A stretch of 64,000 bases of DNA, taken from assembly GCF_008704935.1 (NCBI RefSeq), contig NZ_CP023692.1, positions 1,860,001 to 1,924,000 on the forward strand, written 5' to 3'. Below are positions 8,843 through 18,806 of the stretch, in pieces. The DNA comes from Streptomyces vinaceus (lineage in GTDB: Bacteria; Actinomycetota; Actinomycetes; Streptomycetales; Streptomycetaceae). The position numbers and the translations under genes were made by a program. The notes beneath the pieces are model-generated. The model searched no databases. It was not told the DNA's origin and saw nothing but the letters and a program-made list of their open reading frames with translations. Each line of letters opens with the position of its first letter. The first letter of the stretch is position 1.

Positions 8843-11800
8843 ATGGCCCAGCAGCCGCCCCTCCTCCGCGATGTGATCGACATCAAGGAGTCCATCTCGA
8901 CCTCGGACTTCGTCCTGCGGCTCTCGGAGGCCACGTCCCCCGAGGGCGCCGAGCGGGCGCTGAAGGACTACGTGGTCACCGAACGGCTGCTGGAGAACTT
9001 CGACGAGGCACTCGGGCTGATCAAGGCCGCCCTGGACGGGCACACCTCCAAGGCGGCCTATCTGCACGGCTCCTTCGGTTCCGGTAAGTCGCACTTCATG
9101 GCCGTGCTGCACGCGCTGCTCAGCGGCAGCCCGGCCGCCCGCGCCAAGGGCGACTTCGACCCCGTACTTACCAAGCACGAGTGGCTCGGGGCGGACGGCA
9201 AGCGCTTCCTGCTCGTGCCGTACCACATGCTCGGGGCGAAGGCCCTGGAGCAGCGCGTTCTCGGCGGGTACGTCACCCATGTGAAGCGACTGCACCCGCA
9301 GGCCGAGACCCCGCAGGTGTACCGGACGGACGCGCTGTTCGACGACATCCGCGCCATGCGCAGCCGGATGGGCGACAGCGCCGTCATCGCCGGGCTGGCA
9401 GCCGAGGGCGCCTCCGGCTCGGACGAGGACGACGAGTGGGGCGAGTCCTTCGCCTGGACGCCCGCGCTGCTGGACACGGCGCTGGCCGCCGAGGAGGTCC
9501 ATGAGGCCGCCCGCGGGCTCAACCTGGTCAGCCCCGCGACCCCGGCCGAGCTGCGGGCGCGTCTCGTCCAGGACGCGAGCACCAACCTCCTGCCCGGTTT
9601 CGCGAAGAACGCCGCCGAGGACGAGCACGGGTTCATCTCGCTGGATGCCGGTCTCTCCGTCATCGCCGAGCATGCCAAGGGCCTCGGCTACGACGGTCTG
9701 ATCCTGTTCCTGGACGAGCTGATCCTCTGGCTGGCGACGCTCATCCACGACCAGAAGTTCGTCGCCAAGGAAGCCAGCAAGATCACCAACTTCGTTGAGG
9801 GTGGGGACGCCCGTCGCGCGATCCCGGTGGTCTCCTTCATCGCCCGCCAGCGCGACCTGCGCGAGCTGGTCGGCGAGGAGGTGTCGGGCGCGGCGGAGTC
9901 CTCCATCCAGGACACCCTGAACCTGGCCTCCGGCCGGTTCGACAAGATCACGCTGGAGGACCGCAACCTCCCCCAGGTCGCCCACGCACGCCTGCTGCGG
10001 CCGAAGGACGACGAGGCCGCCGCGCTGATCCGGGCCGAGTTCGAGAAGACCCGCAAGGTCCGCCAGGAAGTGTGGGACACCCTGCTCGGCTCGGACCGCG
10101 GCGCCGACGGCGTCGGGGCCGACGAGGACAGCTTCCGGCTGACGTACCCCTTCTCACCGGCGTTCATGGACACGCTCGTGCACGTCTCCTCCGCGCTCCA
10201 GCGCAACCGGACCGGCATGAAGCTGATGGGCCAGCTGCTCGCCGACCACCGGGACGAGCTGCGGCTCGGCGACCTGATCCCGGTCGGTGACCTCTACCCG
10301 CTGATCACGGCGGGCGGCGACAAGCCGTTCACCGACAGCCTCAAGGTGGTCTTCGAAGCCGCGGACAAGCTCTACCGGACCAAACTGCGCCCCTACCTCC
10401 TGGGCACGCACAACGTGACCGAGGAGGAGGTGGAGCAGTACACCCACCGGCCCGAGAGCCTCACCGACCAGGGCCTGCGCGCCCGGGTCAAGCTGTTCGT
10501 CGGCGACAACCGGATCGTCGGAACCCTGCTGCTGTCCGCGCTCGCGCCGAGCGTTCCGGCCCTGGCGGACCTCACCATCCGGCGGCTGTCCGCCCTCAAC
10601 TACGGCTCGGTGGTCGCCCCCATCCCGGGCCGGGAGTACGGCATCCTGCAGAACAAGGTCTCGGAATGGGCGGCCCGGTTCCCGGAGATCGTGGAGACCG
10701 GCAGTGAGGCCAACCGGGGCGTCCGGCTGGAGCTTTCCGGCGTCGACGTCGACTCGGTCATCGCCAACGCCAACGTCAACGACAACCCCGGCAACCGCAC
10801 CGCCCTGGCGCGGCGGATCCTCTCCCAGGAGCTGGGCATCGTCAGCCAGGGCCAGTTCGTCGACGAGATGTCCTTCGTGTGGCGCGGAACGGACCGCTCC
10901 GCCGAGGTCGTCTTCGGCAACGTGGCCGACGAGGACGAGCTGCCCGACCACGACCTGATGCCCCGCCAGGACGGCCTCTGGCGGATCGTGATCGACCTCC
11001 CCTTCGACGAGACCGAATACGGGCCGGTCGAGGACCGGGACCGGATGCGCAGGCTGCGTGACAAGCAGGGTGAGCCCTCGCGCACGGTGGCCTGGCTGCC
11101 GACGCACCTCTCGCACCAGCGGTACGCCGACTTCCGGCGGCTCGTCGTCATCGACAAGGCCCTCGCCGACGACCAGAGGTTCGACAGCCAGTACGCCGGG
11201 CACCTGAACGCCGACAACCGTGCCCGCGCCAAGGGCCTGCTGGAGACCCAGCGGGAATCCCTGCTGACGAAGATCAAGGCCGCCTTCAAGCAGGCGTACG
11301 GCCTGGCCGACAAGAAGGCCGGCGATGTCGAGCTCGGCTTCGACGACCACCTGGCCTCGCTCCGCGAGGTCGAAGGGCTGACCCTCTCCTTCGGCCAGTC
11401 GCTGCGCGACGGCATCCGGCACATCGCCGGCCGCCTGCTCGCCACCCAGTTCCCCGACCACCCCGACCTCGACCCCGAGAACACCGGGACCGCGGTCAAG
11501 CCGGCCGACGCCCGCAAGGTGTTCACCCATGTCCGTGCCGCGGCCGAGGCCCGGGACGGACGCACCGAAGTCCCGGCGGCGGACCGCGCGCTGATGCGGC
11601 GGCTCGTCGGCCCGCTCCGGCTCGGGCAGCAGAAGGAGGCGTACTTCGAGCTGTCCCAGTTCTGGGCGGACCACTTCCGCCGCCTGGCCCGCGAGCAGGG
11701 TGTGACCGGCGACCTCAGCCTGATCACCCTCACGGACTGGACGGACAAGCCCGCGCCGCGCGGCCTGCCCGACTTCCTGGCCCGGCTGGTGGTCGCCGCG

Positions 11801-12748
11801 TTCGCCGAGATGGACGACCGGGTCTGGGTCCGCGAAGGCACTCCCCTCGACCCCGCTCCGGAACTCGCCCAGATCAAGGAACGCGACGCCCTGCGCAGTC
11901 AGCCGCTCCCCTCGGAGGAGGACTGGGAGGCGGCCCGCCAGCGCTTCGCGACGGTCTTCGGGCAGAAGGCTCCGACGCTGCGGCGCGGGCGGATGGTCAA
12001 CCAGTTGGCCCGCGAGATCACCTCCCAGGTGCGTGCCTTCCAGGGGCCGCAGGACGAGCTGGTGGAGCAGCTGCAGAAGCACGCCGGCTTCCTCCGGCTC
12101 GACGAGACCGCCGAGACCGGACGCCTCGCCGTCGCGCGCCGGGCCGTCGACCTGCTCAAGGCCCTCGACCGGACCTCCGGTCCCGGCGCCACCGGGGCGA
12201 AGCGGACCGTCGAGGCCCTGGCCGGCTTCGACTTCGGGCCGGTCAGCGGGGAGCGGCTCGGGAATTCGCTGAAGCAGGCGAGCGCCGTGTCGCGGGCCCT
12301 GGTGTCGGCCTCGTGGACCACCCTCGACCTCGCCTCCGGCCAGGGACCCGAGGGGGAGGAACTGCTCGACTCCCTGCGCAACGTCGCGGCCGAACCCCAG
12401 ATCCCGGACGACCTGGTCACCGCGCTGGCACGCACCACGGACAAGGTCCTCGCGCTGATCAAGCGGAACCAGGCGGCCGCCACCCCGGCCCCCGCACCCC
12501 AGCCGGCGGTCCGGGATCCTCGTGCCGATTACGTATCCCTGGACACTCGCAGCAGCCACCCGCCCGTCCCGGTGGACGCACCCTCGACGGGTACGGGGAG
12601 CAGCATCGTCGGGCGGCCGGGCACCTCGGGTGCCCGCCGTACCACGGCGGCCCGAGCAGTGGCGGAACTGCAGTCCGAACTGGCCGAGCTGGCCGCTCGC
12701 GAGCCGGGCGCCACCATCGAGATCACGTGGCGGGTCGTCGAAGGATGA
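8843..12748 (+). CDS. pglY: BREX type 2 P-loop ATPase PglY
   Basis: PglY is the large (here 1301 residues) P-loop ATPase of type 2 BREX, related to BrxC. It carries Walker [10 protein letters not shown] at 76-84 and Walker B LILFLDEL with D291-E292. The N-terminus ([19 protein letters not shown]) is typical. The remainder is long and helical with a Pro/Ala-rich linker before the C-terminal coiled segment. I chose ATG 8843, which gives the usual MAQQ...LLRDV start; GTG 8831 is in frame 12 nt upstream but leaves almost no spacer to GGAG. The stop overlaps the pglZ ATG by 4 nt (ATGA), so PglY and PglZ are likely made together. PglY is required for Pgl phage resistance in S. coelicolor. Confidence 0.92.
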   Translation: MAQQPPLLRDVIDIKESISTSDFVLRLSEATSPEGAERALKDYVVTERLLENFDEALGLIKAALDGHTSKAAYLHGSFGSGKSHFMAVLHALLSGSPAARAKGDFDPVLTKHEWLGADGKRFLLVPYHMLGAKALEQRVLGGYVTHVKRLHPQAETPQVYRTDALFDDIRAMRSRMGDSAVIAGLAAEGASGSDEDDEWGESFAWTPALLDTALAAEEVHEAARGLNLVSPATPAELRARLVQDASTNLLPGFAKNAAEDEHGFISLDAGLSVIAEHAKGLGYDGLILFLDELILWLATLIHDQKFVAKEASKITNFVEGGDARRAIPVVSFIARQRDLRELVGEEVSGAAESSIQDTLNLASGRFDKITLEDRNLPQVAHARLLRPKDDEAAALIRAEFEKTRKVRQEVWDTLLGSDRGADGVGADEDSFRLTYPFSPAFMDTLVHVSSALQRNRTGMKLMGQLLADHRDELRLGDLIPVGDLYPLITAGGDKPFTDSLKVVFEAADKLYRTKLRPYLLGTHNVTEEEVEQYTHRPESLTDQGLRARVKLFVGDNRIVGTLLLSALAPSVPALADLTIRRLSALNYGSVVAPIPGREYGILQNKVSEWAARFPEIVETGSEANRGVRLELSGVDVDSVIANANVNDNPGNRTALARRILSQELGIVSQGQFVDEMSFVWRGTDRSAEVVFGNVADEDELPDHDLMPRQDGLWRIVIDLPFDETEYGPVEDRDRMRRLRDKQGEPSRTVAWLPTHLSHQRYADFRRLVVIDKALADDQRFDSQYAGHLNADNRARAKGLLETQRESLLTKIKAAFKQAYGLADKKAGDVELGFDDHLASLREVEGLTLSFGQSLRDGIRHIAGRLLATQFPDHPDLDPENTGTAVKPADARKVFTHVRAAAEARDGRTEVPAADRALMRRLVGPLRLGQQKEAYFELSQFWADHFRRLAREQGVTGDLSLITLTDWTDKPAPRGLPDFLARLVVAAFAEMDDRVWVREGTPLDPAPELAQIKERDALRSQPLPSEEDWEAARQRFATVFGQKAPTLRRGRMVNQLAREITSQVRAFQGPQDELVEQLQKHAGFLRLDETAETGRLAVARRAVDLLKALDRTSGPGATGAKRTVEALAGFDFGPVSGERLGNSLKQASAVSRALVSASWTTLDLASGQGPEGEELLDSLRNVAAEPQIPDDLVTALARTTDKVLALIKRNQAAATPAPAPQPAVRDPRADYVSLDTRSSHPPVPVDAPSTGTGSSIVGRPGTSGARRTTAARAVAELQSELAELAAREPGATIEITWRVVEG

Positions 12749-15645
12749 GCACGGCAACCACCGGTTCCGTCGCCGTCCGGCTGAACCTGGCGACGATCAC
12801 GCAGTACCTCTCCTCCCAGAGCTCGCTCGCCGGCTCCCTCAAGGGTGACGGCAGGCGACGGGCGGTGCTGCTGCGCTCCGCACCGCACTGGGACGGGCCG
12901 GCCGAACCGGCCTGGGGGGACGGCCGGACGGCACGGATCGTGGCCGCACCCTCCCCGCTCGCCGTCCACGAGCTGGTCCTCGGCCAGCTCAGCGGGCAGG
13001 CGGCCGGTCCGGCTGTCCTCGTCGTGCTGACCGACCGCGAGCAGCACGAGCTCGACCCGGCGATCCTGGCGCGCACGCACAAGAGGCGCGTGGACACGGT
13101 GGATAGCTGGGACGTGGTCCGCGACGCCTTCGGCGCGCAGGACGTGGACGGCCGGCTGCGGGCGGACAACTGGGCCTCCGAGGCCCTGCTGGACGCCACA
13201 CCGCCCGGTGGCTGGCCCGCCCTCGCCGGCGGGATGCTGTCGCGGCGTTCCGCGCTGTCGTCGCTGGCGCTGCGGCGCCTCCGGCTCGGCCGGTACGGTC
13301 CGGACGCACCGGCCGGAGCGAACGGTCCTGCCGCGAGCGACGAGCTGGACATGCACACGCTGCTGGGCTGGTCGCTGCTGCCGAGTGGGCCGGAGCGACT
13401 GCTGGAGCTGCGCGGTCCCGAGCGGTCAGGGCTGGTGGAGTTCCTCGCCGAGGAGGACCAGGCCGGGCTCCCCGGCCGGGCCCTGCTCGCACTGGTCCTG
13501 GCCGACCACGGTACCGACGCGGTGGCCTTCGGTCTGGTGTGCGCGGCCCTGTGGGTCCATGCGGTCCCGGACGCGGGCATCTACCAGGCGCGCGGCCGCG
13601 CGGAGCGCTGGTTCGGGGAGCAGCCCCCGGCCTCCGGGGAGCAGTTCGACGTCCTGGCCGCTGCCTTCGGGCGGGCTGCCGAGGAGTACGTCTCCGGGCT
13701 CGCCGCGACGGCGCGCTCCCGCGTGGGCGCGGCCCAGGCGGAGGAGGCTCGGGAAGCGCGGCGGACCCTCGACACCGTCCTGGACAGGGCCTCCGCGCTG
13801 GTCCGCCAGTTCGGAGCGGAAGCCGCCGCAGGCAAGAGCCCGGTCCTTCAGGCCGGACTCGACGAGGCCTTCACAGCCGTCGGCCGGGCCTTGGCGCGGG
13901 GCGACGCACAGGCCGTCGCGGGGACGATCGCATCACTGGACGGCCATGTGCGGGCCGAGGAACCTCACACCCTCGCCAGGATCGAGCGGACGCGCATGGC
14001 CCTCCGGCTCGCCCAGTGGCTGGCCTGCGAGCCCGCTCTCGGTTCGGACACGGTGGCGGACGCCATAGAGCGGCACCTCACCGAGACCGGCTGGGTGGAC
14101 CGGGCGGTCGAGCACGTCGAGGCGGGCGGCGACCCCGACCCGGAGCTGAGGGCGGCGTACGACCGGCTCGCGGAGCGTGTCCGCGCCGCGCGGAAGGAGA
14201 TCGATCGCGACTTCGCCGGTCTGCTGGCCGCCTGGACCGCTGCGGGCACCCCGCCGAACTCCATGCTGACCCTGGAGACCTTCCTCGACCGCGTGGTGAA
14301 GCCGGTCGTCCGGGGTGGCACCGGTCGACGCGTCCTGCTGCTGGTGCTGGACGGGATGAGCGCCCCCATCGCCACCGAACTCGGCGAGGAACTGCGTTCC
14401 TCCTGGGCCGAGTTCGACCCGCTCGACGAAGGGTATCCGCGTCGGCGCGCCGTCGCCGCGGTCCTGCCCACGGTGACCGCGGTGTGCCGGACCTCCCTCT
14501 TCGCGGGGCGGCTGCTCCAGGGCACGCAGAAGGACGAAAAGCAGCTGTTCCCCGAGCTGTTCAAGCGGTGGGGCGGGGCATCGGCCGCGGTCTTCCACAA
14601 GGACGACCTCCGTGCGGACAGCGCCGGTCATACCTTCGGGCCCGAGCTGACCGAAGCCCTGACGGACGGCCGGACACACGTGGCGGTGGTCCTGAACGCG
14701 ATCGACGACCGCCTGGGCAAGGAACAGAAGCTCGGCGACGGATCCTGGCAGGCCGCGCACATCCCTGGGCTCCCCGAATTGCTCCGGGTGGCCGCGACCG
14801 AAGGCATGGCGGTCATCCTGACCAGTGACCACGGGCATGTGGTCGACCGGCACGGGGCGAAGGCCGAGGCCGCGTCGCCACTGTCTGCCCGCCATCGGAC
14901 ACCGGGCGGGGAAATCGCACCGGCCGAGGTGATGCTCTCGGGCCCGCGCGTGGTCGCACCCGAGTCCGGTGGCTCCGTCGTCGCGCTCTGGGACGCCGAC
15001 TCCCGGTACACGGCGCGCAAGGCCGGCTACCACGGCGGCGCCTCCCTGGCCGAGTTCGCCGTCCCCGTGCTCGCCTTCCTATCCTTCGGCGCCGAGCCGC
15101 CCGCCGGGTGGCGGGAGCTCGGCAACCGCAGTCCGGCATGGTGGGAGACCGGCGGCTCGGCTCCCCGACCGGCCGCGCCCGCCGCCGAAGCGGTGCCCAC
15201 CCCTGCGCGCCCCGTCCGGCAGCGTCCGACGAAGGCGCAGGCCGAACTGGCCCGGAGCCACGACTCGTTGTTCGACGTGGCGATCGTCCCGGCGGGCGAG
15301 GACTCCCAGACGCTCGTCGAGCAGGTCCTGGTGTCCCCGGACGACGCACTCGTGGAGTCGCTCTTCGCTGCCGAAGCGTTCAAGAGCCAGCTGGAGCTCC
15401 TCGCCCGCAAGCCCCCGAAGGACAAACTCGACCGCGCAGTCCGCGCCCTGCTCGACGCCGGCACCCTCCCGGTGACCGCTCTGGCGCAGCGGGTCGACTA
15501 TCCGGCGACCCGGGCTGACGGCTTCGCCGCCATCCTTCGCCAGCTCCTCAATTTCGACGGGGTGCAGGTGCTGGAAACGCTCCCGGACGGCCGCACAGTT
15601 CGGCTGGATTCCGCCTTGTTGAAGCTGCAGTTCGATCTAGGCTGA
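12745..15645 (+). CDS. pglZ: BREX type 2 alkaline phosphatase-superfamily protein PglZ
   Basis: A 966-residue PglZ, the signature protein of all BREX systems. The central alkaline phosphatase-fold domain shows LLLVLDGMS with a putative metal ligand D536, and the later metal-binding SDHGH with D695, H696 and H698. A short C-terminal helical domain follows a Pro/Ala-rich linker near residues 815-830. PglZ proteins are thought to act as metal-dependent hydrolases (nuclease activity has been reported for some), but their exact role in BREX is unresolved. It starts at ATG 12745 inside the pglY stop. The AIPR gene follows after 37 bases with its own ribosome site. Confidence 0.92.
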   Translation: MSTATTGSVAVRLNLATITQYLSSQSSLAGSLKGDGRRRAVLLRSAPHWDGPAEPAWGDGRTARIVAAPSPLAVHELVLGQLSGQAAGPAVLVVLTDREQHELDPAILARTHKRRVDTVDSWDVVRDAFGAQDVDGRLRADNWASEALLDATPPGGWPALAGGMLSRRSALSSLALRRLRLGRYGPDAPAGANGPAASDELDMHTLLGWSLLPSGPERLLELRGPERSGLVEFLAEEDQAGLPGRALLALVLADHGTDAVAFGLVCAALWVHAVPDAGIYQARGRAERWFGEQPPASGEQFDVLAAAFGRAAEEYVSGLAATARSRVGAAQAEEAREARRTLDTVLDRASALVRQFGAEAAAGKSPVLQAGLDEAFTAVGRALARGDAQAVAGTIASLDGHVRAEEPHTLARIERTRMALRLAQWLACEPALGSDTVADAIERHLTETGWVDRAVEHVEAGGDPDPELRAAYDRLAERVRAARKEIDRDFAGLLAAWTAAGTPPNSMLTLETFLDRVVKPVVRGGTGRRVLLLVLDGMSAPIATELGEELRSSWAEFDPLDEGYPRRRAVAAVLPTVTAVCRTSLFAGRLLQGTQKDEKQLFPELFKRWGGASAAVFHKDDLRADSAGHTFGPELTEALTDGRTHVAVVLNAIDDRLGKEQKLGDGSWQAAHIPGLPELLRVAATEGMAVILTSDHGHVVDRHGAKAEAASPLSARHRTPGGEIAPAEVMLSGPRVVAPESGGSVVALWDADSRYTARKAGYHGGASLAEFAVPVLAFLSFGAEPPAGWRELGNRSPAWWETGGSAPRPAAPAAEAVPTPARPVRQRPTKAQAELARSHDSLFDVAIVPAGEDSQTLVEQVLVSPDDALVESLFAAEAFKSQLELLARKPPKDKLDRAVRALLDAGTLPVTALAQRVDYPATRADGFAAILRQLLNFDGVQVLETLPDGRTVRLDSALLKLQFDLG

Positions 15646-15682
15646 CAGACCGTTTGCCGTCGAACCCACCGAGCAAGGACAT

Positions 15683-17428
15683 ATGAGCGCCAACGACCGT
15701 GTGCTGATCAACCAGATGATCGAAGAGAAGCGGAACTCGCGTTCCGTGGCGCTGTCCTTCGACGCGGCCTTCGAAAGGTTCGCCTGCGAGCATGCGCTGC
15801 ACGGCTTCGGCCTCTCCGAAGAGGAGGTCGAGGCCGGGGTCATCGGCGGCTCGGACGACGGCGGCATCGACGGCGCCTACGTGTTCCTTGGCGGGCGGCT
15901 GCTGCACGAGGACAGCGACGTCCTGCAGCAGCCCTCCGCCGCCGCGCAGGTCGACACCGGAACCCAGTTGACTTTGTGGCTCGTTCAGGCCAAGACCTCC
16001 TCCACCTTCTCGGAGACGGCCTTGGACAAGGTCGAGGCCACCTGCAAGAACCTGCTCGACCTCCAGGCGGACGACGCCGACTTCGCGGTCCTCTACTCCG
16101 CCGACCTGATCGCCAGATTCCGTCTCTTCAAGGACGCGTTGAGTCGGCTCATCACCCGCCACCCGACGGTCCTGATCAAGTTCTCCTACGTCACGCGCGG
16201 TGAAGCGGGCGAGGTACATCCCAAGGTGCAGGCGAAGGCAAAGATCCTGGAGGACCGCTTCGACAAGGCCTTCGCGATCTCCCAGGGCGAGGTGGAGTTC
16301 CTGGGCCCCGCGGAACTCTGGAACCGCGCCAGCACCCGGCCCTCGTACACCCTGGAACTCCCTTACAAGGAGAGCATCACGCACGGCACCAGTCACATCG
16401 CCCTGGTGGCGCTCCGGGACTACATCGACTTCCTCAGCGACGACAACGGCCTGATCAAGTCGCACATCTTCGACTGGAACGTGCGGGACTACCAGGGCGA
16501 TGTCGAGGTGAACCGGGAAATCACCCAGTCCTTGCGGGACCCCGCGGCACCGGAGTTCTGGTGGCTGAACAACGGCATCACCATCGTCTGCTCCCAGGCC
16601 ACGTCGGTGGGCAAACGGCTCAGCCTCTCCGACGTCCAGATCGTCAACGGCCTGCAGACCTCCTACACCCTCCACCAGACGCTGTCCGCGCGGCACGCTG
16701 CTGACCCGGCCGAACCCGTCTTCAACCGGCTGGTGCAGGTCCGCATCCTCGTCACCGCGGACCAGGCCGCCCGCGACGCCGTCATCCGTGCCACCAACCG
16801 CCAGACCACCGTCCCCGTCGCCTCCCTGCGGGCCACGGACGACATCCAGCGGCAGATCGAGACGTACTTCCACGAGCACGGCTGGTTCTACGACCGGCGC
16901 AAGAACTTCTACCGCAACCAGGGCAAGCCGGCCGACCGGATCATCAGCATCCCCCTGCTCGCCCAGTCCGTCATGGCCATGGCCCTCGGCCGGCCCGACT
17001 ACGCCCGTGCCCGGCCATCGAGCCTGCTCAAGTCGGACTCGGACTACCAGCGGGTCTTCTCCGAGAAGACCGGGCTCCCCGTCTACCTGTGGCTGGCCAG
17101 GTCACAGCGCCAGGTGGACGACTTCCTCCAGTCGCGGCCCCAGCCCATCTCCCGCTCCGAGTACACCAACCTCCATTTCCACCTGGCCATGCTCGGGGCC
17201 GTCGACCTGGTGGGACGTGTCTTCACCCGGCCGGACGCCCTCAGCAATGCGGCACGGGAAGAGGTGTTTCCCACGCCGGTCCGCCTGGAGTCCCTCTGGA
17301 CCGCACTGCGCGAGCAGTTCGACGGATTCCAGGACGAGCACGGCTGGGGAGCCGACAAGACCGCAAAGAGCGCGGAGTTCGTCAACGCACTCACACGGAA
17401 CCTCGGCTACGGAAGCTTCCGCGCCTGA
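15683..17428 (+). CDS. AIPR-family phage-resistance protein with nuclease-like N-terminus
   Basis: A 581-residue protein preceded by AAGGA and starting at ATG 15683. The C-terminal two thirds carry the AIPR (abortive infection phage resistance) hallmarks WWLNNGIT at 293-300 and QIVNGLQTSY from 319. The N-terminal portion contains GGSDDGGIDGAYVF (D58, D63) followed by LWLVQAK (Q102-x-K104). This matches the D...(E/Q)xK arrangement of Mrr-like restriction nucleases. AIPR proteins are known from abortive-infection and other defence loci. The gene sits inside the BREX-2 set between pglZ and brxD, in the same direction with short spacers (37 and 49 bases), so it is probably co-expressed. A role as a suicide or back-up effector is inferred. 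Confidence 0.85.
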   Translation: MSANDRVLINQMIEEKRNSRSVALSFDAAFERFACEHALHGFGLSEEEVEAGVIGGSDDGGIDGAYVFLGGRLLHEDSDVLQQPSAAAQVDTGTQLTLWLVQAKTSSTFSETALDKVEATCKNLLDLQADDADFAVLYSADLIARFRLFKDALSRLITRHPTVLIKFSYVTRGEAGEVHPKVQAKAKILEDRFDKAFAISQGEVEFLGPAELWNRASTRPSYTLELPYKESITHGTSHIALVALRDYIDFLSDDNGLIKSHIFDWNVRDYQGDVEVNREITQSLRDPAAPEFWWLNNGITIVCSQATSVGKRLSLSDVQIVNGLQTSYTLHQTLSARHAADPAEPVFNRLVQVRILVTADQAARDAVIRATNRQTTVPVASLRATDDIQRQIETYFHEHGWFYDRRKNFYRNQGKPADRIISIPLLAQSVMAMALGRPDYARARPSSLLKSDSDYQRVFSEKTGLPVYLWLARSQRQVDDFLQSRPQPISRSEYTNLHFHLAMLGAVDLVGRVFTRPDALSNAAREEVFPTPVRLESLWTALREQFDGFQDEHGWGADKTAKSAEFVNALTRNLGYGSFRA

Positions 17429-17477
17429 GCAGCGGTCGCCCGCAGGGACGATCCGGCACGGGTGGGAGAATGCGGGG

Positions 17478-18806
17478 GTGACCGACCCGCGTTCTTCCGC
17501 CGTCTCCGCCGCCCGTCGCCGTACCGCCATCGACGCCCTGCGCCGCGGGGCCGTACCCGAAACCGGGCTGGACCTGCTGGCCACCGGCCTGGACCGGTTC
17601 GAGTCCGCACTCGACACCGAACTGGACGCGGTCGCCTCGGGTGCCTCCGTGTTCAAGGCCGTCCGCGGGGAGTACGGCTCCGGGAAGACGTTCTTCACCC
17701 GGTGGCTCGGCGAGCGCGCCAAGCAGCGCGGGTTCGCCGTGGCCGAGATACAGATCTCGGAGACGGAGACCCCGTTGCACCGCCTGGAGACGGTCTACCG
17801 GCGTCTGACCGAGCGGCTGACCACGGCCAGCTTCCCGCCCAGCGCCCTGCGCCCGGTGGTCGACGCCTGGTTCTACGCCCTGGAAGAGGACGCCCTCGCC
17901 GACGGGGCGAGCGAGGACGAACTGGCCGGTGCGGTCGAGAAGCTGCTGACGGCCCGCCTCACCGAAGTGTCCCGGCACGCCCCGTCCTTCGCCACCGCAC
18001 TGCGCGGCTACCGGGCGGCCCTCGCCCGGGGAGACGAGGCGACGGCCTCCACGGTCCTGGCCTGGCTCGGCGGCCAACCGCATGTGGCCGCCGCAGCGCG
18101 GCGTTCGGCCGGCGTCCGCGGCGACCTGGACCATTTCGGCGCTCTCGGCTTCCTCCAAGGGCTGCTGACCGTGCTGCGCGACTCCGGACACCGCGGGCTG
18201 TTCCTCGTGCTCGACGAGGTGGAGACCCTCCAGCGGGTCCGGTCGGACGCCCGCGACAAAGCCCTCAACGCACTGCGCCAGCTCATCGACGAGGTGCATT
18301 CCGGGCGCTTCCCCGGCCTGTACCTGATCATCACGGGCACGCCGGCCTTCTACGACGGGCAGCAGGGAGCCCAACGGCTGGCCCCGCTCGCCCAGCGGCT
18401 CGCCACCGACTTCACCACGGACCCTCGCTTCGACAATCCGCGCGCGGTGCAGCTCCGGCTGCCGGGTTTCACCCAGGACTCCCTGGTCGCGCTGGGGATC
18501 ACCATCCGGGATCTGTACGCGGCGGGCGCATCCGCTCCGGACCGGGTGAGGGCGCTGGCCGACGACGCGTACGTCGCCGATCTGGCCGGCGCGGTGGGGG
18601 GAGCCCTCGGCGGCAAGGTCGGCGTCGCACCCCGCGTCTACTTGAAGAAGCTGGTCGGTGACGTACTGGACCGCATCGACCAGTTCGCCGACTTCGACCC
18701 GCGGCAGCACTACCGTCTGACCGTCTCCAGCGGTGAGCTGACCGAGGTGGAACGGAACCTGGCCGCCGCGGTCTCCGCCGATGAGATCGACCTGGACATC
18801 TCGTGA
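17478..18806 (+). CDS. brxD: BREX type 2 ATP-binding protein BrxD
   Basis: A 442-residue P-loop ATPase of the BrxD (DUF2791-like) family. Walker A GEYGSGKTF covers residues 64-72, Walker B FLVLDEVET has D246-E247, and a sensor-like IITGTPAFYDG follows. BrxD is an accessory ATPase of type 2 BREX and some related systems, always encoded with BrxHI. The GTG at 17478 gives the conserved RRRTAIDALRRGAVPETG start; upstream in-frame sequence overlaps the AIPR gene in another frame and is not credible coding. Its last codon overlaps the GTG of brxHI by 4 nt, implying translational coupling of the ATPase and the helicase. Confidence 0.9.
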   Translation: MTDPRSSAVSAARRRTAIDALRRGAVPETGLDLLATGLDRFESALDTELDAVASGASVFKAVRGEYGSGKTFFTRWLGERAKQRGFAVAEIQISETETPLHRLETVYRRLTERLTTASFPPSALRPVVDAWFYALEEDALADGASEDELAGAVEKLLTARLTEVSRHAPSFATALRGYRAALARGDEATASTVLAWLGGQPHVAAAARRSAGVRGDLDHFGALGFLQGLLTVLRDSGHRGLFLVLDEVETLQRVRSDARDKALNALRQLIDEVHSGRFPGLYLIITGTPAFYDGQQGAQRLAPLAQRLATDFTTDPRFDNPRAVQLRLPGFTQDSLVALGITIRDLYAAGASAPDRVRALADDAYVADLAGAVGGALGGKVGVAPRVYLKKLVGDVLDRIDQFADFDPRQHYRLTVSSGELTEVERNLAAAVSADEIDLDIS

